From Shewanella phaeophyticola (lineage in GTDB: Bacteria > Pseudomonadota > Gammaproteobacteria > Enterobacterales > Shewanellaceae), in contig NZ_JAODOQ010000001.1 in NCBI RefSeq assembly GCF_025398315.1, positions 248,001-312,000 of the forward strand: DNA of 64,000 nt, read 5' to 3'. Positions 28,580 through 40,168 of this stretch are shown in pieces. The translations under genes were made by a program, and so were the position numbers. A model generated the notes under the pieces. The model was not told the origin of the DNA. It did no database searches and saw only the letters and a program-made list of their open reading frames with translations. How positions within the stretch are numbered: the first letter of the stretch is position 1; the number at the start of each line of letters is the position of its first letter.

Positions 28580-30064
28580 TTAAAGTGCTTTTAGAATTGC
28601 TTCGACACTGTCTTTAGCATCGCCAAACAGCATTTGGGTATTGTCTTTAAAGAACAATGGGTTTTGTACACCGGCATAACCTGTGTTCATTGAACGTTTA
28701 AAACCAATCACGTTTTGCGCTTTCCACACTTCGAGTACTGGCATACCGGCGATGGGACTATTTGGATCTTCCATCGCAGCAGGGTTAACCGTATCGTTAG
28801 CGCCAATCACTAATACTGTGTCAGTGTCGCTAAAGTCTTCATTGATTTCGTCCATTTCGAGTACGATATCGTAAGGGACTTTTGCTTCTGCGAGCAGTAC
28901 GTTCATGTGGCCAGGTAAGCGCCCTGCAACCGGGTGAATACCAAAGCGAACCTTAATACCTAATGCCCGCAGCTTTTTAGTGATTTCTGCTACAGGATAT
29001 TGCGCTTGTGCAACGGCCATACCGTAGCCTGGAGTGATAATGACTGACTCAGATGCTTTAAGCATATCTGCGACATCTTCTGCGCTGGTTTCACGATACT
29101 CACCAACGGTTTCATCACCAGATGCTGCAGTGCTGTCGTTACCAAAGCCACCGGCAATCACTGAAATAAACGAGCGGTTCATGGCTTTACACATAATGTA
29201 AGACAGAATCGCACCCGATGAGCCCACTAGTGCACCCACAACAATCAATAAGTCATTTGATAGCATGAAGCCCGCTGCTGCAGCTGCCCAACCTGAATAT
29301 GAGTTCAGCATTGATACCACTACAGGCATGTCTGCGCCGCCAATTGATGCCACTAAATGCCAGCCAAATGCAAAGGCAATTAAGGTCATTAAAATTAGTG
29401 GAGTGACAGCGCCGCCTGCTTGTACAAACATCACCATCAAAATGAATGATACTACTACCGCAAGCAAATTAAGCTTATGGCGGTGCGGTAACATTAGCGC
29501 TTTTGATGATATAAGTCCGCGTAACTTAGCAAAGGCAACAATAGAACCGGTAAAGGTCACTGCACCAATAAATACCCCTAAGAATACTTCAACTAAGTGA
29601 ATGTTTAGCATGGCGCCAGTTAAGTGTTCAGCTTGCTGTACTTGGCTTGCTTCAACAAAAGCGGCTTTAGCAGACTCTAGAGTTGTATGTAAGTCTTGAC
29701 CTAATACTAAAACAACTTCAGAGACTTCGTGAGGCTGAATATCAATAAAGCTATTAAAGCCCACTAATACTGCTGCTAAACCCACAAAACTGTGCAAAAT
29801 GGCGACCAGCTCTGGCATTTCAGTCATTTCAACTTTTAATGCTAAGCGGATACCTATTGCACCACCAATCACCATGGCAAGAATGATCCATTCTACGCCG
29901 CTTGTAGCAGGGTTGAGTATGGTGGCTGCAAGCGCAATCGCCATACCAATTATGCCAAATAAATTACCATTTTTAGCTGTTTCTTGTTTTGATAACCCAG
30001 CTAAGCTGAGAATAAAAAATACCGCGGCAACGATATAAGATGCTGTAACCAGTCCTTGAGACAC
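28580..30064 (-). CDS. pntB: NAD(P) transhydrogenase subunit beta
   Basis: 494 residues, intact. The N-terminal ~290 residues hold eight or nine membrane helices of domain II; the C-terminal domain III binds NADP(H) with [36 protein letters not shown] and [14 protein letters not shown]. Works with PntA as a proton-driven pump that transfers hydride from NADH to NADP+, supplying NADPH for biosynthesis, including sulfite reductase nearby. It follows pntA with an 11-base gap. Confidence 0.97.
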   Translation of the reverse strand: MSQGLVTASYIVAAVFFILSLAGLSKQETAKNGNLFGIIGMAIALAATILNPATSGVEWIILAMVIGGAIGIRLALKVEMTEMPELVAILHSFVGLAAVLVGFNSFIDIQPHEVSEVVLVLGQDLHTTLESAKAAFVEASQVQQAEHLTGAMLNIHLVEVFLGVFIGAVTFTGSIVAFAKLRGLISSKALMLPHRHKLNLLAVVVSFILMVMFVQAGGAVTPLILMTLIAFAFGWHLVASIGGADMPVVVSMLNSYSGWAAAAAGFMLSNDLLIVVGALVGSSGAILSYIMCKAMNRSFISVIAGGFGNDSTAASGDETVGEYRETSAEDVADMLKASESVIITPGYGMAVAQAQYPVAEITKKLRALGIKVRFGIHPVAGRLPGHMNVLLAEAKVPYDIVLEMDEINEDFSDTDTVLVIGANDTVNPAAMEDPNSPIAGMPVLEVWKAQNVIGFKRSMNTGYAGVQNPLFFKDNTQMLFGDAKDSVEAILKAL

Positions 30065-30075
30065 GATATTACCCC

Positions 30076-31606
30076 TTAATCTTTACGGAACATCTTCAGC
30101 ATACGCTGAGTGACGGTAAAGCCGCCAAAGATGTTAATACTGGCGATAAGCACCGCAACAAACGCAAGTGCAGTGACAAGGGCTGAGCCTTGACCAATCT
30201 GCAATAGCGCACCTACCACAATAATGCCTGAAATCGCATTAGTGACTGACATTAATGGTGTATGTAACGCATGAGACACGTTCCACACCACGTAGTAACC
30301 TACAACGCACGACAAAATAAACACGGTAAAATGAGATAAAAACTCAGCTGGTGCCACAGATGCTACAGCGGCAAAGCCGGCAATCCCCAGTGCACCTAAG
30401 ATGTATTTAAGCTTTGACGGTGCTTTTTCTACTTTTTCGGCTTTAGGTTCAGTGCTGGCAGCAGGTTTTGCAGGCGCTGCTGAGACTGAAATGGCGGGTG
30501 GTGGGAAAGTAATTTCGCCGCCACGAGTCACGGTCATATTGCGCATCACCACATCATCAAAGTCGAGTACTGCATTACCGTCTTTTTCTTTACACATTAA
30601 CTTCATCAAGTTGACTAGGTTAGTGCCATAAAGTTGTGATGATTGTGCTGGTAAACGACCAGGAAGGTCGGTGTAACCTAATACTTTTACGCCATTATCA
30701 GTAATGAAGCGCTCGCCACTTACTGTGTACTCACAGTTACCCCCCGTCGCAGCAGCTAAATCGACAATCACTGAACCTGGTTTCATGGTGTCTACCATGT
30801 CTTTGGTGATCAGTTTTGGCGCAGGGCGACCTGGGATAAGTGCGGTGGTAATAATAATGTCGACTTCTTTAGCTTGCTCGGCAAATAACGCCATTTCAGC
30901 AGCAATAAACTCTTCTGACATGACTTTGGCATAACCGTCAGATGAACCGCCTTCTTTGTTTTCAAACTCAAGCTTTAAGAAGCTGCCGCCCATTGATTCA
31001 ATTTGTTCTGCCACTTCTAAACGAGTGTCAAATGCGCGAACGATTGCGCCTAGAGAACCTGCAGTGCCGATAGCAGCAAGACCTGCTACACCTGCTCCAA
31101 TGACTAAGACTTTGGCTGGAGGAACCTTACCCGCAGCGGTAATTTGTCCGGTAAAAAATCGACCAAATTCGTGAGCGGCTTCTACCACTGCACGGTAACC
31201 ACCAATGTTGGCCATTGATGATAATGCGTCAAGTGATTGTGCCCGTGAAATACGTGGCACCATGTCCATTGCCATCACGGTAATGTGTTGGCTTGACAGT
31301 TTTTCAACGAGCTCTGGGTTTTGTGCTGGCCAGATAAAACTGACTAACGTGGTATCTCGATTTCATTTTTGCAATTTCTTCATCGGTCGGTGCATTAACT
31401 TTAAAAATAAAGTCTGCTTGATACACGTTGTCGACTACATCTGCTCCAGCAGCTTCAAATGCAGCATTATCAAAGCTCGACTTCACACCTGCCTGTGCTT
31501 CGACTGCCACACTAAAGCCGAGCTTTTTTAGCTGTACCACAGTGGCTGGAGTCGCCGCGACTCGAGTTTCACCTTCGATACTTTCTCTCGGTATTCCAAT
31601 CTGCAT
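30076..31606 (-). CDS. pntA: NAD(P) transhydrogenase subunit alpha, frame broken
   Basis: Restored length ~509 residues, the usual size. Domain I binds NAD(H): [20 protein letters not shown] at the start, [15 protein letters not shown], and the Rossmann motif [20 protein letters not shown]. The C-terminal ~140 residues contain about four membrane helices preceded by an Ala/Pro/Lys linker. The frame breaks at ~31354-31361, where AAATCGAGATACC should encode roughly K-P-D-T-T-L before [12 protein letters not shown]; this break is not at a GGCC site. Operon with pntB. The start is ATG. Confidence 0.94.
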
Positions 31607-32067
31607 GACTGTTTCCTGATGGTTAATAAAAGACTGTCTATTGCTTGCCCCATCAATAGACTATTCCGTTTGAGTATTACTTTTCCACATGGGCACTTAG
31701 CGGGTAGAAAAAGTGCAGCATATGGCCATTGAAGTTGGATAAACTCTTTAATCAATGGCGTTGCGATGACATAACGATATTATAACCGCATCCCGTTTTA
31801 CTCAGAGAACAATCAACATGATAGTTTTTCATCAGTTAATTGGATCCCATAGCTTGCGACATGAGGTGTGTTCGGTACAAGTGCCTAAAGGCGAATTCCT
31901 CGTTTTAAATCGAGGTAATTTAAAAACTTTTAACTCCGCCACACTTTTGTAGCCTAAAAAAACGTCTTTGCATATTCCTAAATGGTATAAAAAATTATCT
32001 TTTATTCTTTTTTGGTTTTCAAACCTAGTAGTAAGCTAATTGCATTACACTGTTATAAGGCCGTCTT
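31607..32067. other. Divergent region between pntA and cysJ, with one short ORF
   Basis: About 460 bases. It should contain the pntA promoter and the cysJ promoter, the latter probably under CysB. An ATTCCTAAATGG segment with AT-rich surroundings lies ~90 bases before cysJ and might be part of a CysB-controlled promoter; this is weak. A 44-codon ORF runs from 31818 to 31952 on the plus strand (MIVFHQLIGSHSLRHEV…) with AGAGA nine bases upstream; no homology is apparent and it may be chance. Confidence 0.35.
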
Positions 32068-33859
32068 ATGTTGTTAAAAGAACTTTCAGCGTTAGCGTCG
32101 CCATTGTCTCAAGGGCAAGTCGATAAGCTAAAACAATTCACATCAGAATTATCGTCTATGCAACTTGCATGGGTTAGTGGTTATTTAGCCGCAACGGCGA
32201 ATCAAAGCCCAACTGCAGGCGTACCAGCAGCAGAGACTTCTGCCGTACAAACAGTGACCATTTTATATGGCAGCCAAACCGGCAATGGCCGCGGTGTCGC
32301 TCAGGCATTAGCCGCTAAAGCTCAGGCTCAAGGTTATGCTGTTAACCTGAGTTCCATGGGTGAATACAAGGTTCGCCAATTAAAGCAAGAAACGGTGTTA
32401 CTGCTGGTTGTGAGTACTCACGGTGAAGGTGAAGCGCCAGACGATGCCATTGAACTACATAAGTTTTTAGCCTCAAAACGTGCGCCTAAATTAGATAACT
32501 TACATTACTCGGTTTTAGCATTAGGGGATTCAAGCTACGAATTTTTCTGCCAAACAGGTAAAGACTTTGATGCCCGTCTGAGCGCACTCGGTGCTAAAGC
32601 GTTACTGCCTATCGTTGAATGTGACGTTGATTACGAAGATGCCGCAGCGCAATGGCAAGACAGTGTAGTTGAGGCGGCTAAGCCACATATTCAAACCTCA
32701 GGTGCCAGCGTAACCCCTATAGGTGCAACTGCTGCTGTTGGTGAAAGCCAATATACTAAGCAAAACCCATACAGCGCTGAAGTGCTAGTTAGCCAAAAAA
32801 TTACCGGCCGTGATTCTGACCGTGACGTACGCCATGTTGAAATTGATTTAGGCGAGTCAGGGCTAACCTATCAAGTAGGTGATGCGTTAGGTGTGTGGTT
32901 TAGTAACAACGAAGCCTTAGTGGATGAAGTGATTAACGGCCTTGGTTTAGATGCTGATGAAAATGTCACAGTATCAAAAGAGTCGTATTCATTAAAAGCG
33001 GCATTAACCGACAAGAAAGAATTAACCCAGTTATACCCTGGCCTTGTTAAATCATGGGTCGAGCTGAGTGGCAGTGCCGAGCTTGCAGCCATTTGTGAAG
33101 ACAAAGAGCAAACCAGGCTATTTATTTTAGCAAATCAGCTAGCCGACTTAATTGCAGCTTATCCTGCTAAGGTCAGTGCAACACAGCTAGTTGATATGTT
33201 GCGTCCGCTAACTCCACGCTTGTATTCCATTGCCTCAAGTCAGGCTGAAGTTGAATCTGAAGTGCATTTAACGGTTGCATTAGTTGAAGATGAACGTCAA
33301 GGCCATGCCCGTTTTGGCGGAGCATCGCACTTTTTAGCGTCAGCTGAAGAGGGGCAACAGGTTAACGTTTATGTTGAGCCTAACAACCACTTCCGCTTAC
33401 CTGAAAACCCAGAGACCCCAGTCATTATGGTTGGCTCTGGCACAGGTGTTGCGCCATTCCGCGCCTTTATGCAGCAACGCGCGGCAGACGGTGTAACGGG
33501 TAACAGTTGGTTATTCTTTGGTAACCCGCATTTTGAACAAGACTTTTTATATCAGGTTGAGTGGCAGCAGTATCTTAAAAACGGCGATTTATCACGTTTA
33601 GATGTGGCGTTCTCGCGCGATCAGTGCCTATAAAGTGTATGTGCAGCATCGAATTACTGAACAAGCTGAAACCTTATGGCAGTGGCTACAAAATGGCGCC
33701 CATGTGTATATTTGCGGTGACGCAGAGCGCATGGCAAAAGATGTACATCAAGCATTAGTGAATATTGCGGTTGAACAAGGTGGCTTAAGCGCTGATGACG
33801 CCGAAGCGTACCTTGAAACACTGCGTAGTGAAAAACGTTACCAAAAAGACGTGTATTAA
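32068..33859 (+). CDS. cysJ: Sulfite reductase flavoprotein subunit alpha, frame broken
   Basis: Restored length ~596 residues. Flavodoxin-like FMN domain with ILYGSQTGNGRGVAQAL, STHGEGEAPDDA and LALGDSSYEFFCQTGK; then the FAD domain with RLYSIASSQAEVESE and the NADPH domain with VGSGTGVAPFRAFMQQR, WLFFGNPHFEQDF and YICGDAERMAKDVH, ending in KRYQKDVY, all as in CysJ. It passes electrons from NADPH to the CysI hemoprotein. The break at 33624-33628 (GTGCC) has one extra base; GGCC would give R-D-Q-A-Y-K-V-Y-V-Q-H-R. AAGG stands eight bases before the ATG. First gene of cysJIH. Confidence 0.95.
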
Positions 33860-33930
33860 ATTCGGTCTAGGTTAGTTTTCAATACCCAATCGCACTAATG
33901 AATTGAACAGAATTAAGAGAGGCCAAGGCC

Positions 33931-35622
33931 ATGAGTGAGCAAAAGTTAGCAGTAAACGAATATTTAAAAATCGACAGTGATTATTTACGCGGCGATATCC
34001 AAGGTGGGTTAGATACCCAAGTGACCGGCTCGTTTAGCGATGGCGATCAGCAGTTAATTAAATTCCACGGTTTTTATCAGCAAGACGATCGCGATTTACG
34101 TAATGAGCGTAAAGAGCAAAAGCTAGAGCCTTTGCATAGCTTTATGCTGCGAGCTCGTGTACCTGGCGGTATTTGCACCCCTGAGCAGTGGTTAGAAGTT
34201 GATAAAATTTCGTCAACATTAACCACCTCTAACAGTATTCGTTTAACTACGCGCCAAACGTTCCAATACCACGGTATTCCTAAGCGTAACCTTAAGACGC
34301 TAATACAGGGATTAGATCGCGCTGCACTTGATTCTATTGCCGCCTGTGGTGACGTAAACCGTAACGTAATGTGTAACCCAAACCCAGTTGAGTCAAAGTT
34401 ACATGCACAGGCTTACGCGGTTGCCAAGCATTTATCTGATCACTTGCTGCCGCACACGCGTGCTTATGCTGAAATTTGGTTAGATGAAGAAAAGCTCTTA
34501 GGTACCGAAACCGTAGAGCCAGTTTACGGTAAAACCTATTTGCCTCGTAAATTTAAAATGGCTGTCGCGGTTCCTCCGCATAACGATGTTGACGTTTACA
34601 CCAATGACCTTGGCTTTATTGCCGTTGCAGAAGACGGTGAATTAGTTGGCTTTAACTTAGTTGCAGGCGGCGGTATGGGGTCAACCCATGGTGAAGTTGA
34701 AACCTTCCCACGGTTAGCGGATGACTTTGGTTTTATCAAAACAGAAGATGTCACCAAGTTTGCAGAAGCGGTTATGACTGTTCAGCGCGACTGGGGTAAC
34801 CGTGTTGTGCGTAAACGTGCGCGTTTAAAGTACACCATTGTTGACCATGGCTATGATGCGTTTAAAGCCGAAGTTGAAAAACGTGCCGGGGTTAAGTTTG
34901 AGCCAAAACGTGACGTAGTCATTGGCGATCGCGGCGATCGTTATGGTTGGGTTGAAGGCATCGACAATAAATTCCACTTAACGTTATTTATTGAAAGTGG
35001 CCGCATTAAAGATATGCCAGGCCAAACCTTGCAAACCGGTTTACGTGAAATTGCCAAAATTCATAAAGGTGATTTCCGCATGACCTCAAACCAAAATATG
35101 ATCATTGCTGGCGTTGCTGCAGAAGATAAAGCTGAAATCGAAGGTTTGGCACGTAAGCACGGCTTATTAGGCCAGGTGCTAAGTGGTACTCGCGGCCATT
35201 CAATTGCTTGTGTGGCATTACCGACTTGTCCATTAGCCATGGCGGAAGCTGAACGTTATTTCCCAGAGTTTATCGATCATATCGATGCATTGCAGGCTAA
35301 GCACGGCATTAGCGAGCAGTCAATTGTGGTGCGAATGACAGGTTGTCCAAACGGCTGTGCTCGTCCATTTGCTGCTGAAATTGGCTTAGTGGGTAAAGCG
35401 CCTGGTCGTTATAACTTATATTTAGGCGCCAGCTTTGAAGGCACGCGTTTAAACAAAATGCATAAAGAAAACATTCAAGAGGCTGAAATTTTAGCGGAAT
35501 TGGATGCTTTGTTTGGCCGCTACGCCACAGAGCGCGATGCGGGCGAAACCTTTGGTAACTTCACGGTGCGCATTGGCGTTGTGAAGGCGGTTAATGACGC
35601 CGCTAAGGATTTTCATGCCTAA
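33931..35622 (+). CDS. cysI: Sulfite reductase hemoprotein subunit beta
   Basis: 563 residues, intact and of normal length. Duplicated nitrite/sulfite-reductase ferredoxin-like halves; [20 protein letters not shown] and [17 protein letters not shown] near the N-terminus. The cysteines that bind the 4Fe-4S cluster and bridge to siroheme are CVALPTC and [10 protein letters not shown]. It reduces sulfite to sulfide with six electrons from CysJ. AGAGAGG precedes the ATG. Siroheme supply would involve the cobA-type methyltransferase further downstream. Confidence 0.97.
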   Translation: MSEQKLAVNEYLKIDSDYLRGDIQGGLDTQVTGSFSDGDQQLIKFHGFYQQDDRDLRNERKEQKLEPLHSFMLRARVPGGICTPEQWLEVDKISSTLTTSNSIRLTTRQTFQYHGIPKRNLKTLIQGLDRAALDSIAACGDVNRNVMCNPNPVESKLHAQAYAVAKHLSDHLLPHTRAYAEIWLDEEKLLGTETVEPVYGKTYLPRKFKMAVAVPPHNDVDVYTNDLGFIAVAEDGELVGFNLVAGGGMGSTHGEVETFPRLADDFGFIKTEDVTKFAEAVMTVQRDWGNRVVRKRARLKYTIVDHGYDAFKAEVEKRAGVKFEPKRDVVIGDRGDRYGWVEGIDNKFHLTLFIESGRIKDMPGQTLQTGLREIAKIHKGDFRMTSNQNMIIAGVAAEDKAEIEGLARKHGLLGQVLSGTRGHSIACVALPTCPLAMAEAERYFPEFIDHIDALQAKHGISEQSIVVRMTGCPNGCARPFAAEIGLVGKAPGRYNLYLGASFEGTRLNKMHKENIQEAEILAELDALFGRYATERDAGETFGNFTVRIGVVKAVNDAAKDFHA

Positions 35623-36406
35623 TGAAGTGGTAACGACTGCATCGAAAGATGCAGGCGTCGATCATAGTGTCACTCCCGCACAACTGCAGGCGTTGTTATC
35701 AGCGCCTAAAGCTGAGCAAGTGACTGCACTGGAAAGCATAAACCAGTTTTTAGCGGGTTTAACGGCTCAGCAGCGTGTTGCTTGGGGGTTAGCCTATTTA
35801 CCAGGCGAGCATGCGTTATCGTCAAGCTTTGGTATTCAAGGCGCGGTAATGTTGCATATGGTCACCCAAGCGCAAAGTGATATCCCGGTGATTTTAACCG
35901 ACACTGGCTATTTGTTTCCTGAGACTTACCAATTTATTGATCAGTTAACCCAGCGCTTAAACCTTAACCTTAAAGTGTACCAAGCAGAGCAAACTCAAGC
36001 GTGGCAAGAAGCGCGTTTTGGTAAGCTGTGGGAGCAGGGGATTGATGGTCTAGAAAAGTATAACCGCATCAATAAGGTGGAGCCTATGCAGCGCGCATTA
36101 GCTGAATTGAATGTCGGCACCTGGTTTGCAGGATTACGTCGCAGTCAATCGAGTACGCGTGAAGCATTGCCTATTTTAGCCATAAGTGGCAAAAGGTTTA
36201 AGTTGTTGCCCATTATTGAGTGGAGCAATAAAGACGTACACATGTATTTAACTGAGCATAATCTGCCATATCACCCTTTGTGGGATCATGGCTATGTGTC
36301 AGTGGGTGATACTCATTCTAGCAAGCCGCTAGAGTTAGGTATGACAGAAGAAGAAACCCGTTTTAATGGTTTAAAACGCGAATGTGGTTTGCACTTCGAT
36401 ATTTAG
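35615..36406 (+). CDS. cysH: Phosphoadenylyl-sulfate reductase (thioredoxin)
   Basis: About 263 residues. PAPS reductase domain with [48 protein letters not shown] and the C-terminal catalytic cysteine in [10 protein letters not shown]; the paired cysteines that carry the 4Fe-4S cluster of APS reductases are absent, so this is the PAPS-using, thioredoxin-dependent type. The start is ATG at 35615 with AAGGAT four bases upstream; it overlaps the end of cysI by eight bases. Last gene of cysJIH. PAPS would be made by CysC, encoded 6.5 kb downstream. Confidence 0.95.
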   Translation: MPNEVVTTASKDAGVDHSVTPAQLQALLSAPKAEQVTALESINQFLAGLTAQQRVAWGLAYLPGEHALSSSFGIQGAVMLHMVTQAQSDIPVILTDTGYLFPETYQFIDQLTQRLNLNLKVYQAEQTQAWQEARFGKLWEQGIDGLEKYNRINKVEPMQRALAELNVGTWFAGLRRSQSSTREALPILAISGKRFKLLPIIEWSNKDVHMYLTEHNLPYHPLWDHGYVSVGDTHSSKPLELGMTEEETRFNGLKRECGLHFDI

Positions 36407-36840
36407 CCGTATTTCGGAGAGTAAAAGGCTTTCAAACAGTCCCCTGAGTTCTGATATTAAGTGTTTTATACCTTATTTGAGTCTAGTTGATTAAGTCTTT
36501 TTCTGTAGTGTCGTGAGGTATTCACCTGTTAATAAAACGGGTGAATGTTGACTAACCTCAACTGTGTATAATCATTTTTTCACACAGTCCTATGCCCTGT
36601 TAACTGGATTATTTTCTACATAAAAAACCGATAATAGAAATACTATTGATGTGTCGATTCGCTATACCATCAATGTTTTAGTTGCAGGTGCTCCTCCAAA
36701 AGATTGAATTTTTCAGGTGTCATCGACGCTTAATCGCTTTGTCATGTCAATAAATCATAGTGTTATGATTGGCTGTATGAATTAAACGATTAAATTTTAT
36801 TTAAATTTTCATGCAAGCATGCCGATAATAGTCTAAATTT
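36407..36840. other. Long spacer after cysH
   Basis: No ORF. A weak hairpin (ATTGATG … CATCAAT, ~36645-36676) and a small perfect palindrome TCTAAATTTAGA (~36833-36844) are seen. No clear cysH terminator is present in the first 200 bases, so cysJIH transcription may run on to the strong hairpin at 36971. Confidence 0.4.
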
Positions 36841-37015
36841 AGACGTTCCCGTAGAGGGTTTTTGTTGGCGTTTTGGGGTTGTTATTGCAACCCACGTACC
36901 TTCAAAAGCTTCGCTCGCATCCTCGAGCACTTTGATTGACTTGTTAGCGTATAAGCAATCAACAATGTAAACCCGATAACCCAGATGTATATGGGTTATC
37001 GGGTGTTATTTTTTC
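36841..37015 (+). ncRNA. Candidate structured RNA with intrinsic terminator
   Basis: Three consecutive hairpins end in a textbook terminator with no protein gene in front. The hairpins are GGGTTG/CAACCC (around 36875-36893), TTGATTG/CAATCAA (36932-36962), and a perfect 13-bp stem ACCCGATAACCCA/TGGGTTATCGGGT (36971-37004) followed by GTTATTTTTT. This is what a small RNA gene looks like; it could instead be the processed 3' end of the cysJIH transcript. It matches no RNA family that I recognise, and its 5' end is a guess. Confidence 0.4.
36971..37014 (+). terminator. Strong rho-independent terminator
   Basis: Perfect 13-bp stem, eight-base loop, followed by TTATTTTTT. It lies 560 bases after cysH and 220 bases before the next gene, so it ends either a separate RNA or a long cysH read-through. 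Confidence 0.8.
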
Positions 37016-37237
37016 CTTCCCGATCATTTCTGCCTGTCCTTCATCTTTTATGATGAGTTCGCTATCCGTTCACGAATTATGTTGAATCGCCACTACAGAT
37101 GCGTAATGCTTCATTTAATGCTAGATTAATCCGTAGTTTATCGGTGTAATCGATAATGAATTTTAGATGTACAACATAATTTTAACGCTAACTCATGTCA
37201 TGGAAGAGTTAACAACAATATAAATTGGAGTTTATAG

Positions 37238-38962
37238 ATGAACAAAATGGCAATTGCAGCTGTGGTATTGGCCGTTGGTGCAGGTGGATATTTCCTGTCA
37301 CAACAAGGCACATCGGTTGTTAAAAATGATCCGATGCTAGATTTTATCCCTGCTGATACCGTGATGTTTTCTGGCCAGCTGGCACCGTTTCCATTAAAAG
37401 ATTATTTGTACAGTATTGCGGGTAATTACCAAACTAATGGCATGGATGAAATCCTGCAACTTAATGCCAGTTCATCTGAGCAAGAGCGATTTTTTGTCAG
37501 CTTATATAAGCAGTACATGAATGTATTGCCAACCCCTGATGTGTTGTTAGCCACGTACGGGTTACCTGACTCGGTTAAGAGTTATTTCTACACTCTGGGC
37601 GCGCTGCCAGTCATGAAAATACAGTTAAGTAACCCAGATGCATTTTGGGCTGAGCTGGATCGTGCTGAGCAAGACAGTGGTTTGGCACATACAACAGGTA
37701 TCGTTGGTGAGACAGAATACCGTGCTTATTCATTAACTGACGCCAATGAGCAAGAGCAAATCAATTTAGTGTTTGCTGAAAAGCAAGGCTGGTTAACCGT
37801 GACGTTAAATACCTCATTTAATCAGGTGGAACTACTTGAAATGGCGCTTGGCGAAAAACCTGTTGAGCAGCCGTTAAGCGGCACAACATTGCTGCAAGAC
37901 ATTGCTAAAAGTCATGGCTTTATGCAAGACAGCATTAGTTTTGTTAACCATGTTGAATTGATCAAAGGCTTAACCACTGCTGATGGCAATATGCTCGCGA
38001 AGCAAATTAGTAAAATGGCCGAAACTCAGGGTGAAGATCCTTTTGCAGAACTAAAAATACCGACTTGCCAAACTGAGTTTGCGGCAATTGCGGCTAATTG
38101 GCCTCGTACCGTGATGGGCTTAAATAGCTATTCTATTAGCCGTGAAGAAAGTGACATTGATGCCGTTGTCGTCGTTGAGAGTCACAATCAAGTCATTTTG
38201 TCTGCACTGGCTAAAATGCGAGGCTTTATTCCTGCATTTGACAACAGCGACCACGATAACATTTTATCAATGGCTCTTGGAATGGATGTAAACCAACTTG
38301 CTCCAGCGTTGACTGAAGTGTGGAAAGATCTGCAAACTCCAAGTTATCAATGTGAAGCGTTAGCCCAAATGCAAGGCGAGTTAGATGAATTAAATCCTGC
38401 AATGTTAGGAATGATGACTGGCATGGCCAATGGCGTTAAAGGCATGAGCGTGACGTTAGCCGATTATAAATTAACCGAGGTTAATGGCGAGCCAAGCTTT
38501 GAAAAATTGGACGCGTTAGTGACGGTGTCGGCTGAAAACCCAATCATGTTAATTGATATGGTGAAGCCATTCTTCCCGCCTTTAGCTAACATTGACTTGA
38601 AAGATAATGGTGACCCAGTTGATATTACGCCTTTATTGATGCTTCCACCTGAATTTGGTGTGAGTGCTAAAATGGCGGTTAAAGGCAATCATTTAGTGGT
38701 TTATACCGGTGACAGAGGTACAGAGCTTGCTGATGGCTTATTTAAACAAACATTATCAGCCAATGGCTTTTTTGATTTTGCAGTGGATTATCAAAAAATG
38801 TTTATGCCACTAGTGGATGTGATTGAAATGAGCGGCGAGCCAATGCCTGAAGAACTCGAAGCATTAAAAGACTACAATATGCGGTTAAAAATGTCTGTAG
38901 ATTTTACCGATAAAGGTATTGTGATTGGCTCTAAAGTAAACAGTAAAGCCAGCGCTGAGTAG
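37238..38962 (+). CDS. Hypothetical envelope protein, DUF3352-like
   Basis: 574 residues. A short N-terminal hydrophobic segment (MAIAAVVLAVGAGGYFLSQQ) anchors or exports it; the rest is soluble, acidic and rich in Met, without membrane segments. The order of features (LDFIPADTVMFSGQLAPFPL at the start, LPVMKIQLSNPDAFWAELD, later VTLADYKLTEVNGEP) resembles the DUF3352/periplasmic substrate-monitoring type proteins, but I cannot name a function. Only two cysteines (PTCQTEF and SYQCEAL). GGAG precedes the ATG; a terminator follows closely. Monocistronic. Confidence 0.65.
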   Translation: MNKMAIAAVVLAVGAGGYFLSQQGTSVVKNDPMLDFIPADTVMFSGQLAPFPLKDYLYSIAGNYQTNGMDEILQLNASSSEQERFFVSLYKQYMNVLPTPDVLLATYGLPDSVKSYFYTLGALPVMKIQLSNPDAFWAELDRAEQDSGLAHTTGIVGETEYRAYSLTDANEQEQINLVFAEKQGWLTVTLNTSFNQVELLEMALGEKPVEQPLSGTTLLQDIAKSHGFMQDSISFVNHVELIKGLTTADGNMLAKQISKMAETQGEDPFAELKIPTCQTEFAAIAANWPRTVMGLNSYSISREESDIDAVVVVESHNQVILSALAKMRGFIPAFDNSDHDNILSMALGMDVNQLAPALTEVWKDLQTPSYQCEALAQMQGELDELNPAMLGMMTGMANGVKGMSVTLADYKLTEVNGEPSFEKLDALVTVSAENPIMLIDMVKPFFPPLANIDLKDNGDPVDITPLLMLPPEFGVSAKMAVKGNHLVVYTGDRGTELADGLFKQTLSANGFFDFAVDYQKMFMPLVDVIEMSGEPMPEELEALKDYNMRLKMSVDFTDKGIVIGSKVNSKASAE

Positions 38963-38986
38963 TGCTCATCTGGTCTTATAGCAATT

Positions 38987-39018
38987 AAAAAGGTGACCTA
39001 ATTAGGTCACCTTTTTTG
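38987..39018. terminator. Bidirectional terminator
   Basis: AAAAAGGTGACCTA and TAGGTCACCTTTTTT, nearly a continuous palindrome, between the 574-aa gene and the convergent pldA gene. Confidence 0.88.
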
Positions 39019-39044
39019 TTTTATCTTGGATTAACGTACACGAG

Positions 39045-39936
39045 TTACAAAATATCGTTTAACGCAATACCAATACCAAAACGTTGATTGTGGTGATTGT
39101 AATCAATAAGGCTTTCACCGTAACCATTAAAATATTGGGTGTAGATCCGTAAGTTACCAATAACAGGGTAGCTCCAGGTGAACTCAACCGCGCCGCGATT
39201 AGGTGATTGTAGGTTATTACGCCATAGCACCGTAAAGCGATGTTCATCAAGGCCGTATACGCCGGTTAATTCAAAATTACCCATGTATTCGTCAATATCA
39301 GGGTTATCGTCGCCATCTGCTGAAGTGGGGGTTTCTTTTTCATCTTCAGGAATGCGCCACCACGCTTTTAATCCCAATGCGAATGGCAGCTTTGTCGAAT
39401 ACAGCGCTACCATAAATGCGGTTCCAACTACGTGATAAATCTGTGGATTGCCCATTAGATTGATGTACCAAGCCAAAGCCTAAAAATGAGTTAGTAAAAC
39501 CGCCAATTTTCCAGTTGTTGTTAAATAGCATAAAGACTTCAGGTTCGTGGTTAGTTTCACGAAACGGTGACGAAGCGTCTTGGTTGTAGACTTGCCAGTA
39601 CGATTGGTTGGTATATGCAAAAAATAAATGGCCGTTATCGCCAAACACGTTGTACCACACCGGAAACTTAAAACTAATTTGAAACTTAGCCTCGAGCTTA
39701 TCAATATCAATGTCATCGTCGGGATATTTTGTTTCGAACGGCAATGGGTTAGTGCTAGTTTGGTAGGTTACTGGGAGTAAATAGTTCGCTTTATGTGGGG
39801 TGAGCACAAAAGGTTTTTCTGAGGTAGCTAATTCATCTTTAACACGCTCGTCTACTAATGAATCTTCAGCAAAGCTTGAACTGATACTGCCGAGTAACAA
39901 CAGCGGTATCGCTTGGTAGTATGTGTTTTTTTTCAT
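39045..39936 (-). CDS. pldA: Outer-membrane phospholipase A (OMPLA), frame broken
   Basis: Restored length ~296 residues. Signal peptide MKKNTYYQAIPLLLLGSISSSFA. The beta-barrel contains the OMPLA active site: GLVHQSNGQSTDLSRSWNR, where the His and Ser are catalytic and the downstream Asn (in SWNR) completes the triad. Alternating strands end in an aromatic-rich C-terminus (NQRFGIGIALNDIL). It hydrolyses phospholipids that reach the outer leaflet when the membrane is disturbed. One extra base at 39385-39390 (GGCAGC on the plus strand) breaks the frame; GGCCC there would give F-D-K-G-P-F-A-L-G-L-K-A-W-W. The start at MKKNTYY gives the proper signal peptide. Confidence 0.93.
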
Positions 39937-40168
39937 TGCATTATCCATTAGCAAAGTTGTAATTGTAATTATTTGAAACACATTGTTATCAATTGTGTTG
40001 CTTTTGTCGAATTAAGTTCAAGCTTAATCTACTAATACGTGATTGAGTGGTAACTAGATTTAATTACTTCATATACCTTTTGGTTATAAAAACTAACTTT
40101 TTACTATTGTATATGGAATATGTAAAACGCTATATTCGAGCATAGTAAATTATATTGAGGTAGATGTG

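Noticed and set aside
36841..37015. tRNA, tmRNA, 6S or riboswitch in the gap after cysH
   Set aside because: No cloverleaf, CCA end, tag reading frame or known riboswitch core was recognised; only generic hairpins remain.
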